Below the pieces are notes generated by a model. The model worked only from the letters and a program-made list of their open reading frames with translations. It had not been told where the DNA came from and did no database searches. A program made the translations under genes and the position numbers. Source: Watersipora subatra (taxonomy: Eukaryota > Bryozoa > Gymnolaemata > Cheilostomatida > Watersiporidae). Taken from it: a stretch of DNA of 64,000 nucleotides. Position 1 is the stretch's first letter. Every line of letters starts with the position of its first letter. Location of the stretch: the NCBI RefSeq assembly GCF_963576615.1, contig NC_088715.1, forward strand, positions 59,245,802-59,309,801. Direction: 5' to 3'. Shown here one piece after another: positions 11,007-21,034 of this stretch.

Positions 11007-11594
11007 ATGGCTCAAAACATTCTGATTAAAGATTTTGTTCCATTCGAGGTTGCAGAAATAATCCCGGATAACATCTTGGTTCAACTTGACGAAAATGAAC
11101 AAATTCGTACATATCTCACCGAGGAATGTTTATACTACATTCTAGGAACAGCTGCTTTTAGAAAAGTTGTGTCATTGAAAAGATTAAAGTCCAACTGTGT
11201 CTGCAGTGCGATGGAATGCAGGGAATGTTTGGAATCAACAATATCTGTAAAAGAAATATCGATAACACCCTCAGATTTGAAGATGATCTTTGAATGGGTT
11301 GATCTTGAAGCTACCATTCGAGAAGGTAAAATTGGAAAAGAGGTTGATTTAGAATGGATTAACAGATTTATCGCGATCGATTTTAAAACGATGGAAGAAA
11401 AGATTTTTGAAACCATGCTTTGGAATAGAATTCGGCACTACATGACTCATCCTACACAACGTGAAGAAACGAAACAACTGCTCTTCAGCAGACTCCTTCA
11501 TATAGCACAATTTCCATTAATCGGAGAAAGACTGGAAGAGGAAATCGAGCATGAAATTGATGATGTAATTATAGGTGAAAAAACTGTTGGATGA
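11007..11594 (+). CDS. Unrecognised 195-residue Cys-cluster protein (paralogue 1)
   Basis: Family not recognised. After an N-terminal IKDFVP motif it has EECLYYILG, then a Cys cluster C-x-C-x4-C-x2-C (CVCSAMECREC) that could bind zinc, then an acidic C-terminal half with a predicted amphipathic helix ending in LLFSRLLHI. It aligns along its length with the next gene, so the two are a tandem duplication inside the element. It lies 200 bp after the polymerase stop and 73 bp before its paralogue. Role unknown; accessory replication, terminal protein or regulator are all possible. Confidence 0.75.
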   Translation: MAQNILIKDFVPFEVAEIIPDNILVQLDENEQIRTYLTEECLYYILGTAAFRKVVSLKRLKSNCVCSAMECRECLESTISVKEISITPSDLKMIFEWVDLEATIREGKIGKEVDLEWINRFIAIDFKTMEEKIFETMLWNRIRHYMTHPTQREETKQLLFSRLLHIAQFPLIGERLEEEIEHEIDDVIIGEKTVG

Positions 11595-11667
11595 AAATAA
11601 TAAAAGATTCGGAATGTTATTAAGTCTACTCCTCTAGAATTCTCCACCATTATTCAATTTAGCTCTG

Positions 11668-12204
11668 ATGGTGAAGGAACCAAAAACGAAGAGAACAGAA
11701 ACAATGTCGGTTATATTTCTAGAGGAGTTTATTCCAGCTCATCTTAAGGATGGACAATTATCAAGAGTGGTCGTAAAGAAAAACACAAAAAAATTCATCA
11801 GAAGAGTTACTGAAGAAACTTTTTACTATGTTATCGGATTCTATATCTATAAACGCTTCGTAACATATTTAGAAAGTCAGTGTAGATGCTTCGAGGGAGC
11901 TCAAGGATGTCAACATTGTATTAGAATAATGCAAGTACGATATGGAAATGAAGGATTGACTCGACAAGAACTTCATGAGACTTTTGCCGAACTCGATATT
12001 GGAACGTGTTTGGAATCTGCTCAAATCGGACCAAGGAGTGACAAAGTCCAACTATCATTATTATCCTCACTTGATTGGAACACACCTTCAAACATAATAT
12101 TAACCGAATCAAGACTTTATCCATATTTGAGAGGAGAAGCCAATGATCAGCAAGTTACAAATCATTACTTCAGTGAACTCCTACATATCAAAGGGAAGAA
12201 TTGA
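11668..12204 (+). CDS. Unrecognised 178-residue Cys-cluster protein (paralogue 2)
   Basis: Paralogue of the preceding gene: LEEFIP corresponds to IKDFVP, EETFYYVIG to EECLYYILG, and the Cys cluster is C-x-C-x6-C-x2-C (CRCFEGAQGCQHC). It ends in YFSELLHIK, matching LFSRLLHIA. The paralogue's start aligns with the internal Met at 11704, so the true start may be there. It lacks the acidic tail of paralogue 1. Function unknown. Confidence 0.75.
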   Translation: MVKEPKTKRTETMSVIFLEEFIPAHLKDGQLSRVVVKKNTKKFIRRVTEETFYYVIGFYIYKRFVTYLESQCRCFEGAQGCQHCIRIMQVRYGNEGLTRQELHETFAELDIGTCLESAQIGPRSDKVQLSLLSSLDWNTPSNIILTESRLYPYLRGEANDQQVTNHYFSELLHIKGKN

Positions 12205-12413
12205 TAAACATCACAGTTAGACTTTGCATAATTCTTTATATTTATTCACTTCATTTCCAAGAAGGATTGAGTCATCAAACAGAATTGAATAACTTTTTTG
12301 TATACTATTTCAAGATAATTTTGAAGAATGAACTATATATATTATATCGACATACTTTTTATTCATTTTCTTTGCCTACTTCAGTCAAGAGAGTAGTATT
12401 TTAAAAAGACACT

Positions 12414-13127
12414 ATGACTATAATGAATTTGCACATTATAATATTTCTCATTTTACGGTTTACGGGAATAATAAATGGAAATCAAAGAATTCAATATGTT
12501 ACCGATGCGAATAGCTGCTTAAGCAGAACACTCAATGAATTTGAAGTTTCATTACTACTTCCATTCGAAGAAACTACTTTATATCACAAGAATAATGAAA
12601 CATGTGGAAGAATATTTCCATCAGACTACTTTCATTGTGGTTATCCATTACCAGGCAATCACAGATTTGCATGTAAAGAACTACTAAATGAAGATGAAAC
12701 AGATGGAGAAAACCTATACCTTAATCCTATAGTGTCAGCTTCATCGGAACAAATTCTAACATATTCTGAATGTGAATATTCAGTTCAAAATTCCACAATC
12801 GATATTCTAATTGATTTCAAATTATTCTACAGAGGAGAATTATGTGGATATAACTCTACTCTTTCAATGTTGCAATGTCCTCCAGGATCGAATTTTCAAG
12901 ATATTGACTTTATCTGTAATCTTCAGCCTATTTCAAATTCTACTACACCTAAAGATACCTTCATTTATGATAATATTGGAAAAAATGAAGGGTTAGATTT
13001 GTTACTTCCTGTTCAGTTTCTCAATTTTTTGGGAAAATCAACTCTTATTTTAGTTCTTCGATGTGATACAGAAATTGATGAAAGATGTATTCCAAAACTT
13101 TCCTTTTTAAAACGAATGACAGAATGA
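12414..13127 (+). CDS. Secreted Cys-rich protein of 237 residues
   Basis: Not recognised. The N-terminus is a clear signal peptide (hydrophobic core LHIIIFLILRF, likely cleavage after about residue 22). The mature part has about a dozen cysteines and several Asn-X-Ser/Thr glycosylation sequons. No C-terminal membrane segment or GPI signal is visible, so it looks secreted. It is the last gene before the right TIR. A secretory-pathway protein in a DNA-polymerase transposon is unexpected; it may be captured cargo or a remnant of a virus-like stage. Confidence 0.7.
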   Translation: MTIMNLHIIIFLILRFTGIINGNQRIQYVTDANSCLSRTLNEFEVSLLLPFEETTLYHKNNETCGRIFPSDYFHCGYPLPGNHRFACKELLNEDETDGENLYLNPIVSASSEQILTYSECEYSVQNSTIDILIDFKLFYRGELCGYNSTLSMLQCPPGSNFQDIDFICNLQPISNSTTPKDTFIYDNIGKNEGLDLLLPVQFLNFLGKSTLILVLRCDTEIDERCIPKLSFLKRMTE

Positions 13128-13207
13128 TTTTGAATTTTTTGTAACATTTATAGTTTATATTTTATAATAAAAACTTATCTCTCATTCAACCAAATATATA
13201 ACATTCT

Positions 13208-13624
13208 CCTCTCGCTCTCCTCGATAATCCGCGAGATCCACTCCGGAAAACCAACCAGCCCTCGATGTCCCAGATATTCACCCCCCCCACTAATCCACCG
13301 ATAATCTGCGACGATTCGGCCGACTAATCCGCAACGACTCCCCCGACTAATCCCGCGATAATCCACGTTTAATCGGATGACTCATCCCCCACTAATCGGA
13401 TGACTCATCCACAGATAATCCGCCGATTACGCCGGGAGCGGATCCATACCCCCTCGAATTCAACCCCCTACTCTACACCACAATTTCCCCCCAAACCCCA
13501 ACATCTCATTCAACTCCACGCAATTCAATCTACACCCCTAGCCAATTTAATTCGCAACCCCCTTTTTCTATCCCCCCGCTGGATCCGTCACTTTTTTGTG
13601 TAGATCTGCTCTCTACATACTACT
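13208..13624 (-). repeat. Right terminal inverted repeat of Polinton-like element
   Basis: Reverse complement of 2567-2983 with very few differences. The inner edge falls near CTCTCGCTCTCCTCG. Confidence 0.9.
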
Positions 13625-13630
13625 GGTATT
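13625..13630. repeat. Right 6-bp target-site duplication GGTATT
   Basis: Matches 2561-2566. The interrupted gene resumes right here. Confidence 0.85.
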
Positions 13631-14182
13631 GCTGGTAACATGTGAGTCATCAGTCTTCCCAACTTGGTATCCTTGTAGCATACATTTTTCATCAACCAGT
13701 GGTGAAAGTTTGCAAACTTCAATGGCTGCTCTACTGAATAACTCGCACCAGTGCTGGTCCCGACAACCATTGACTCGTTGTGCCGCTTTGAACCTTGGTT
13801 CCAAAATCGCTGCTCGTTCTTCAACTTTTTCAGTGGGTACATAAAACACCTCCACCCTAGCATTGTTTTCCCTAGCATACTTGTACAGTTGCTCAGCACT
13901 GAGCAGTCTTTCTTTCCCTGACTCAACTAACTGCTTGGAGTGACGGGTGGCCAGTCTCTTGACTACCCCGCCAGTCCCATCGCACGGACCTTTTCCATGT
14001 GGGGTGGCAAAGAAGCTCCAAGATGCTGTAAGGTTGAAAACAAGCTCATGGTGACATAAGTTGGCAAAGGTCTTGTAATTCTTGTATTGGGCACCAGATC
14101 CATCACTGAAATAATTCACATGAGTCACTTGAGGTAGATTTTCTTTGATGAATCTGATGAGCGTTCTTTGGAAGGTATACAT
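13625..14182 (-). pseudogene. 5' half of DDE-transposase-like gene (left arm), interrupted
   Basis: Shares with the right-arm copy the motifs YFSDGSGAQYKNY and FFATPHGKGPCDGTGG, a D...D pattern seen in invertebrate DDE-type transposase proteins. Its N-terminus is truncated at the palindrome centre and its C-terminal third lies 11 kb away (2285-2566). It belongs to the TTAA-TIR element that begins at 1727. Confidence 0.75.
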
Positions 14183-15010
14183 ACATTCCAGAGATTGCTC
14201 ATCAGATTTATAAAAGAAAATCTACCTCAAGTGACTCATGTGAATTATTTCAGTGATGGATTTGGTGCCCAATACAAGAATTACCAGACCTTTGCCAACT
14301 TATGTCACCATGAGCTTGTTTTCAACCTTACAGCATCTTGGAGCTTCTTTGCCACCCCACATGGAAAAGGTCCGTGCGATGGGACTGGCGGGGTAGTCAA
14401 GAGACTGGCCACCCGTCACTCCAAGCAGTTAGTTGAGTCAGGGAAAGAAAGACTGCTCAGTGCTGAGCAACTGTACAAGTATGCTAGGGAAAACAATGCT
14501 AGGGTGGAGGTGTTTTATGTACCCACTGAAAAAGTTGAAGAACAAGCAGCGATTTTGGAACCAAGGTTCAAAGCGGCACAACGAGTCAATGGTTGTCGGG
14601 ACCAGCACTGGTGCGAGTTATTCAGTAGAGCAGCCATTGAAGTTTGCAAACTTTCACCACTGGTTGATGAAAAATGTATGCTACAAGGATACCAAGTTGG
14701 GAAGACTGATGACTCACATGTTACCAGCAATACCTTAACACCTCAACCTGGAGAATATCTTGCCTGTATATATGATGGTCGGTGGTATATGAGGATGACA
14801 ATTAGCTATAATCAAAAGAACAATGATGTTAACGTGAGATTCATGCACAAAGGCTCAACAAACAGTTTCACATGGCCAAAGCGAGATGACATCTGCTGGG
14901 TACCACAAGAGCATGTTCTATTAGCTGTGGCGCCGCCATCTACCACCCACTCAGGCAAAACATATGCTTTACAACTGCAGCAATGGATAACATTGAGGAA
15001 TGTAAGTTGA
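14168..15010 (+). pseudogene. DDE-transposase-like gene, uninterrupted right-arm copy, N-terminally truncated
   Basis: Open for 280 codons. Motifs: YFSDGFGAQYKN (first candidate catalytic Asp), HGKGPCDGTGG (second) and acidic residues further on. The N-terminal DNA-binding region is missing because the copy starts at the palindrome centre, so it is probably inactive. It gives the pre-insertion sequence of the other arm: AATACC occurs once near 14730. The superfamily is not certain; Kolobok-like is inferred from the TTAA and TIR at 1723-1741. Confidence 0.65.
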
Positions 15011-15510
15011 GAAAACATTTTAAAGCTCATTATTATTACAACCGCAAACCACAAGCACACAGCAAATTTGAACTTGATAGGATAATAATCAGCCAAGTTA
15101 AAGCTTGACAAAGGGGATAATCCAATTTAATTAAGGCGATTTACAAAGGTGTTTGGAGGGTATTTGGAACTCAATTTTAAGCACTTTACAGTCTGACACA
15201 CTTTTTTGATGATTTAAATGAAATCTGCATATGTTAATTGGTGTAAAACATGAGAAAAATGTGTGACTTTGTTGAGATCACAGGCTGACTTTGACCTCTA
15301 CTTTTGCAGTATTTCGACAAGGAGGTTAGCCTTGTATAGCTTCTAGACGCTGACCCGATGCAGCTACAGAGAAGATGAGACTAGTTCTGGATAGCTGAGG
15401 CCTGGAGAAATTCAGAAATATTAACAGAAACAATGACAAATTATATTTTAGGGGTGATAATTATTGCTTTTGAATAGTCGCTAAAATAGCATTTTTGGAC
15501 ATTTTTGGTC
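14183..15510. repeat. Right arm of interrupted palindrome
   Basis: Reverse complement of 13625-14180 followed by 2566 down to about 1765. Homology fades near TTTTTGGTCGG at about 15510, before the terminal TIR, so this arm lacks its outer end. The divergence is low but real. Confidence 0.8.
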
Positions 15511-16514
15511 GGAGGTATCTCCCACATTTTTTATCCAAAAAATTTAAAATCTATTTGTTTGTGTAAATATTGAAATTGCGTGTGGACACAAGGAAATCTA
15601 GGCCTCTAGCTTGTATATTCTTGGATTTATATGAGTCTAAAGTCAGCGAGATGTGCTATGCCCTCAAACTCGGGCGACAAATGGTCAAAGTTCAAATCCT
15701 CATAGAACCTGAACCGATGACCCTAGAAGATCAAAATTTAGGATTTGAGCGTTTTTCAACATAGAAAACAACATATTAAAAAATCATCAAAATCTGAGAC
15801 TATGAGGTTTTTTTCAGTTACACTTGGTAAATTCTATGCCAAATGTAACCATGAAGGCCTATATTTTTCACTCAGTGATACTTCAAGTATTTTTGTAAAG
15901 GCGTATGTTTCTAACTTGATAATGTGCGCTATAGTCAAAAAGGCGTACATGAGTGATGAACATAAGTCCCTCCAGAGACTGTGGCAACTGGAGATGAAAA
16001 CTCTAAGCTGGTTGCCACCATGATATGGAGTGTTTGTGGCAGATGCGACTAATACACACCATAGTTGTGAATAAATATTAATGCCAAGCGTTGTCCCTCA
16101 CGGCAGAGGCATGCTAGCACACACAGTATACAAGTCTTAGTATAGATTTCTGCAAAAGAATAATCCTTTTCTGCTGTCAACATGGTGACAATGGGAAATA
16201 TATTATCAATGCCATTAATCAGATGACGATGCTTAAATTGAAAGTAAAACATCAGTGCTGTCTTTGTTTATGAACTATCTGCACTGTCTCAAAAGAAACA
16301 TGCTTGATTGCAGTTGTTGTCTGTGGAGTTGATTGGGCATGCTAATCTACCCACCCTCCTATACTCAGCTCTTCTCACCATTTTCCTTGACTTCAAGCTG
16401 TCTGAACCAGTCAGCTGCTTGGCTAAAATTTAGATCTCAAGCACCGTTCTCTGCATCAGCATTGCTACCGATACTACCTGTTTCGGAGTTGTAATAACTT
16501 AGAGTTGTCTACAC
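15511..16514. other. No recognisable gene
   Basis: AT-rich sequence with several short open frames (65-90 codons) without recognisable motifs. Probably old transposon sequence. Confidence 0.5.
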
Positions 16515-16960
16515 ATGAGTGTTTGCAGCATTGGGTACTTTTATATGACACTTCCTTCAAGGCTGGCAAGCAATGTTCAGGTTTTCTGCATTTTTGATGC
16601 GCACAAAAGCTTTTGGCAAATTAAGTTTGACGAGAAAGATAGTCTGTTGACCACTTTTAATGCTCCACCAGGACGAACTGTCTTTGAACGACTGGCATTT
16701 GGAATGACATCCTGATCAATGTTGCTGACACTCTGATACTAGATAAAAGAAATAACACTGTACCACAAAGATGTAGAGAGAAACAGAGAGAGGGATCAAA
16801 CTTAATCTTAAGAACTCACAGTTTGCAGTCTTTGAAGTTAAATATATTCTACATATTTTATCTGCTAAAGGAGTTAAACTTGATCTAACTAAGATCAGCC
16901 CTGTGCAGAGCTTACAACCACCAAATGATGGGGCTGGAGTCTGGTGAATACTCAGAATGG
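16515..16960 (+). pseudogene. Ty3/gypsy reverse transcriptase remnant
   Basis: The frame at 16580-16712 reads FDAHKSFWQIKFDEKDSLL then LTTFNAPPGRTVF and LAFGM, the conserved palm start of gypsy reverse transcriptase. A second frame at 16793-16912 reads GIKLNLKNSQFAVFEVKYI then AKGVKLDLTKI, the region after the YVDD box. The YVDD segment between is lost. Frameshifted and dead. Confidence 0.75.
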
Positions 16961-17189
16961 ATATTATCGCACCTCTCTTAGAGAACTAGTTTTCAAAAAC
17001 TAACCAGTAGTTGTGCCGCAGTCTTTGAGAAAACAAATCTTCGACGACCTACACCTATCTCACTTAGGAGTAGCGTTAATTACTCAATGAGCTAGAATAT
17101 AATATAATCTAGACAATAGACATATTATGTCTATTGGCCGGAAATCACTTCCAACATCAAAGAGTTATTTAAAATATGTAATACATGCA

Positions 17190-17310
17190 GCTTGCGTAAA
17201 AAATATCAGAGTTTGCTAAACATCACACCCATCCATTGCAAATCCATCTTTGCTAGACACGGAATTCCTGTGAAAGCGTTTAGCGACAATGGACTGCTAA
17301 AAATATCAAA
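17190..17310 (+). pseudogene. Ty3/gypsy integrase remnant
   Basis: Reads CKSIFARHGIPVKAFSDNG, the integrase core segment around the second catalytic Asp. It continues the decayed element from the reverse transcriptase region. Confidence 0.65.
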
Positions 17311-17460
17311 CATCGAAATGCGAAAACTCCCAAAAGTGCGAAAACTTTCAAAAATCTCAGCTATTGAATGCTTCAATAGCTGAGATCTTTGAGCTTCAAT
17401 ATGCTTCCATCACCAGTGGTTCAACACTTTGGACATCACACCAGAACATTATTGCTCACC

Positions 17461-17487
17461 ACTATTACTACTGCTACTACTACTACT

Positions 17488-17533
<46 letters not shown>

Positions 17534-17543
17534 TTACTACTAT

Positions 17544-17617
<74 letters not shown>

Positions 17618-17618
17618 T
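17461..17618. repeat. (ACT)n trinucleotide microsatellite
   Basis: About 50 nearly pure ACT/CTA repeats inside the gypsy remnant. The poly-Tyr, poly-Thr and poly-Leu frames it creates are not genes. Confidence 0.95.
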
Positions 17619-18070
17619 TCCATGATGAAGCCTAACCAGCCTATCGATGATGGCTCTACACAGTTGGAGGAAACAAAAAGCTCACTATGACAAGTCTGCC
17701 CATGGCATACCTCATGACTTACAAGTCTGCCCATGACTTACCTCATGACTTACAAGTTTGCCCATGACTTCCCTCCCTTCTACAAAGATGAAGTATTCAG
17801 ATATAAAAGTTCTAATTAGACATGGCAGAAAGTTATTGTTTTCAGGAAACTTGGTAAATGAAGCTACTTGATCAGAGATGCAGCTACCAACTAAATCTAC
17901 AGGTGTAACTGCGGACAGATTAGACAAAATGCTGACCATTCAGTATCACCAGCCTACAAAGTGCAAGCCAAACAGTACCACCAACTCATGATATACATCT
18001 ATCAAGACTCGTTATAACCTGGATTAGTTGTACCCGAAGATCATATACTCCCCGATGACAACCCCTCAGC
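17619..18070 (+). pseudogene. Ty3/gypsy 3' polyprotein remnant
   Basis: Fragments such as QKAHYDKSAHG and a later KLLFSGNLVNEA-like stretch resemble the region after the integrase core. An imperfect repeat of about 27 bp (CATGACTTACAAGTCTGCC) occurs three times at 17690-17770. Frameshifts and stops throughout. Confidence 0.45.
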
Positions 18071-18229
18071 ATCAACAAGGCTGTGTTAATCCATCCAAGT
18101 TAGATGCCAACCTGATTTTTATAGTGACTCAGTCCGACATTGAGAATTTATGAACAGTTATACTAAGCAACCAACAATCCTGTAATGTGTTTCATTTTTT
18201 AAAAGAACGAATGATCCTTTGAAGTCGCA

Positions 18230-18905
18230 ATAACTTGGAGTTGTCTACACATGATTGTTTGCAGCATTGAGTGTATATATATATAGTACTTTATTGGCAA
18301 TAATTTCATTTCACAAATAAAAATGTTTTTCAAATTAGGCCATACAAAAATAGTAAAACAAAAAAAAGGGAAAAAAGCAACAGTTAGCCATTAAAATTGA
18401 ATAAATAGTCTGACAAATAGTGTTTAAAATGCCTTTCTCTGCTGAGAGAACGGATATTTGGTGGAAGATTGTTAAAGCAGCTGGCAATGACATTTTCAAA
18501 ATGATTGTTAGTGATTGTATGCAATTTGTTCATATCACGTAAGTTGAAATGAGTTAAGAACCTGTAATTGTCATGTAAAAAACGAGGACACAAACCATGA
18601 AAAATCTTGAAACATTGAATTGAAGTAAAATAAATATTTAGCATAGGCAGAGTAAGAAGACGCAGAGATTTGGAAAGATTATTTGTTGGAATAATATATG
18701 CAGGCATATGATGTAAATTTGCAATGAGTCGAAATGCTCTTTTTTGCAACAAAAATAAATCCTTAGTGACATATCTTGGAGCTAGATTATAATAAATGTG
18801 GATACCATAAATAATATGGCAAAATATAAACTGATAATAAAATGCAATAGCAGATTTTGAGTTCATGTATGGCCTGTACTTCTATATGACACTTCTTTCA
18901 AAGCT
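18230..18905 (+). mobile_element. Second gypsy fragment, split by a LINE
   Basis: 18230-18269 (GTCTACACATGATTGTTTGC...) and 18872-18905 (TTCTATATGACACTTC...) correspond to one continuous stretch of the first gypsy copy (16507-16572). The intervening roughly 600 bp is the LINE insertion. Confidence 0.7.
18270..18870 (-). mobile_element. 5'-truncated non-LTR retrotransposon (LINE)
   Basis: The minus-strand frame 18384-18866 encodes 160 residues of the reverse transcriptase C-terminal region: FCHIIYGIHIYYN, LLQKRAFRLIANLHH, CFKIFHGLCPR, ending in LSRERHFKHYLSDYLF. Its 3' UTR carries AATAAAG and ends in a TA-rich tail next to the gypsy flank. The pattern is CR1/Jockey-like. Two more degraded copies of the same tail lie at 25145-25450 and 54175-54480. 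Confidence 0.75.
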
Positions 18906-21034
18906 GGCTGGCAATATAAAAGTATTTTAACAAATTTAAATCTTTATTTATAGAGATCGCATTATACTACCTGCTACCTTTTGTTCATATCTTCATGGTT
19001 GCTCTTGTTGATGGGACCGCTAGCTTTTGAGTTGCCTCCTCATCAATTTTGTGGATTGTATCAGTCTGCACACCAGTGCTAGCAGTTTCACTATTGCTTC
19101 AGCTGGTGCTGCCACCCACCACCCACAGCATCCGGAACCGTAAAATCTATCTACCTTTTGGCCCTTCTTCAGTTCATTGTAGTGATGGTTTTGTTACTCT
19201 CTAAGCTGGTCACCTTCCGCTAATATCTCACCATCGTCGTTACACCAAAATTCAAACCTGATACTAGAAAGATGTGAATGTACCTTATTGGCTACTGATG
19301 TTCTTGTCACCTAATTCTTCACTAGTTCTGAGTAGCTAGTTTCAGCAAGTGCCTTATTTTCTTCTTCCTAAAACTCTTTTTTTCTTCAGTCCTTTTTGTC
19401 CCTTCTGAGTGAAGGCTGTTCCACTTGACTTTCACTATCACATTATGTCCCCACTAATGTGATAGTGAAACTATCACACTATTTTACCGATTTAACCACA
19501 ACAGCGGCACACTGCCTTCAACTCTTTTTTGTCTAGTTCGCCTACTCTACACATGTTGCAACCTTTTTTAGAAAATTTGATTATTAACCCATATGCATAA
19601 CCCGTATGCCCATCCTAGAATCTTTCTCAAAATCTTCATTAGTTTATGAATTAGAAACAAAACTGTGAAATATTTTCCACCGGGAGTGATGGATTCTGTT
19701 GAGAACTAAATCATTTTGATATTTGTGTTTACTAGACCATCTGTTGCACATTGGTGAGATTGGTGAGTATTATTCTCTAAAGGTTGTCAAATTAGCACCA
19801 TCTGGTTACTTGATTGCCTTAGAGATACTCTTCCCTTTAGCTTGCTGACCAGCATCCCCTTTAACCAACTTTTAACGCCTTCCGGTGTTTTGCTCCTGTT
19901 ATTGGGCCTTGTCCACTTCACCTACACTTTTTGCTCACTGCAGCTAAACTTGGTTTTTTGCATGACTAGTATATCGGAAATTGTAATTCACAAAACCTCA
20001 TTATCTCAACTTAGTAGAGGTATGCCAACCTTGGCACTTGTTTGCATTTCACTCAGTTTATCCCTCCTAGTAACTATACTACTCTACCCGACACTTTGAT
20101 GACCCTTAATCTCAATAATCTCAGTAGTATTCTCATCAGTCTACATGTATATATAGAGTCGGCTTGTTCTGAGTTAAAACTGTCACAAGTGGTAAAAAAA
20201 TTTGTTCCAATTTACAGGGTATTCCTATGAGACCGATAAATATTCTCATAAAACTGCCCTGTAATTTGTTAACTTAACAACCATAACAACTTAACAAGAT
20301 AAGTGTTTGACAATTATTTATGCAAATGCATTACCTATAACGCTGTAAAACAATGCAACAACTTAATTTTTGTGTAAAACTATATTGATAAACTCATAAT
20401 GAATAAAAATGTTCTCGTTCCATTTTTAGCCACGCATGAGTGGAAGGGTAGGCTTTGCAAATGCCAAGGTTCAACAATGAGATCAGAAATTTAAAAAAAT
20501 TGCTACGTTTTGTTCAGTCGTTGTATAATTGAAGTATAGAACATAAAGCGTAATGTACTTGTTGATAAATGTGTAGACTAAAAAATTCTTCAAACGAAGC
20601 AGGGAAAAGCAACTCCAAGAGCCCAAGTCTGCAAGCTATGGGGTTTTGAACGGGACTGAAAATGAGCAACTATCGAGGTTGACGCTAAGAGTAATCAACT
20701 GTGGATGCAGTTTGTGTGGCTTTAGTCAATATTTTAGTCAATTTGTCAAGCATCAAAAGTGTTCTCTTCAAAATTCTTCCTATTTAAGGAAACTTCTTGA
20801 ATTTTACTTTTTTGTGTGCAAATAGCAAAAATACATTAAAAATAATTAATATACGAATATCTTTATCCTGCTTAAAAATTAAAAGGAGAAATTTGAGCAT
20901 TTTAAAAACGTTGATAGCAAACGTTCAAAAATACATTATTGCATTTTCTAAATCATCAAACCAAAAAATTTCAGAGGATCCTGCTGATGGTAGTAAATTT
21001 CTGATTGGCTATCGTTAAGCTTGTGCAAATCTAT
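18906..21034. other. No recognisable gene
   Basis: No supported coding frame. A 19-bp-arm hairpin (ACTTTCACTATCACATTAT and its inverse) lies at 19429-19475. Otherwise unremarkable AT-rich intergenic DNA. Confidence 0.5.

Larger units (their letters stand above)
2567..13624. mobile_element. Polinton/Maverick-like element, 11,058 bp
   Basis: Seen: terminal inverted repeats of about 417 bp starting AGTAGTATG and ending in CATACTACT; the 6-bp direct repeat GGTATT on both sides; and an uninterrupted paralogous target at 14.7 kb with a single GGTATT. Known: Polintons have AG...CT termini, 6-bp duplications, long TIRs and a protein-primed B-family polymerase. Content: an outward-reading 304-residue gene near the left TIR, two iteron-like arrays, polymerase, then three rightward genes. 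Odd: Polintons are usually 15-20 kb and encode a retroviral-type integrase, FtsK-type ATPase, protease and capsid proteins; I find none here. It is either a reduced derivative mobilised in trans or a distinct lineage. The near-identical TIRs and clean duplication suggest a fairly recent insertion. Confidence 0.85.

Noticed and set aside
14812..15111. 99-codon minus-strand frame, repeated at 2184-2483 plus
   Set aside because: Antisense shadow of the DDE-like gene in each palindrome arm.
17364..17690. Poly-Tyr, poly-Thr and poly-Leu frames
   Set aside because: Created by the ACT microsatellite.
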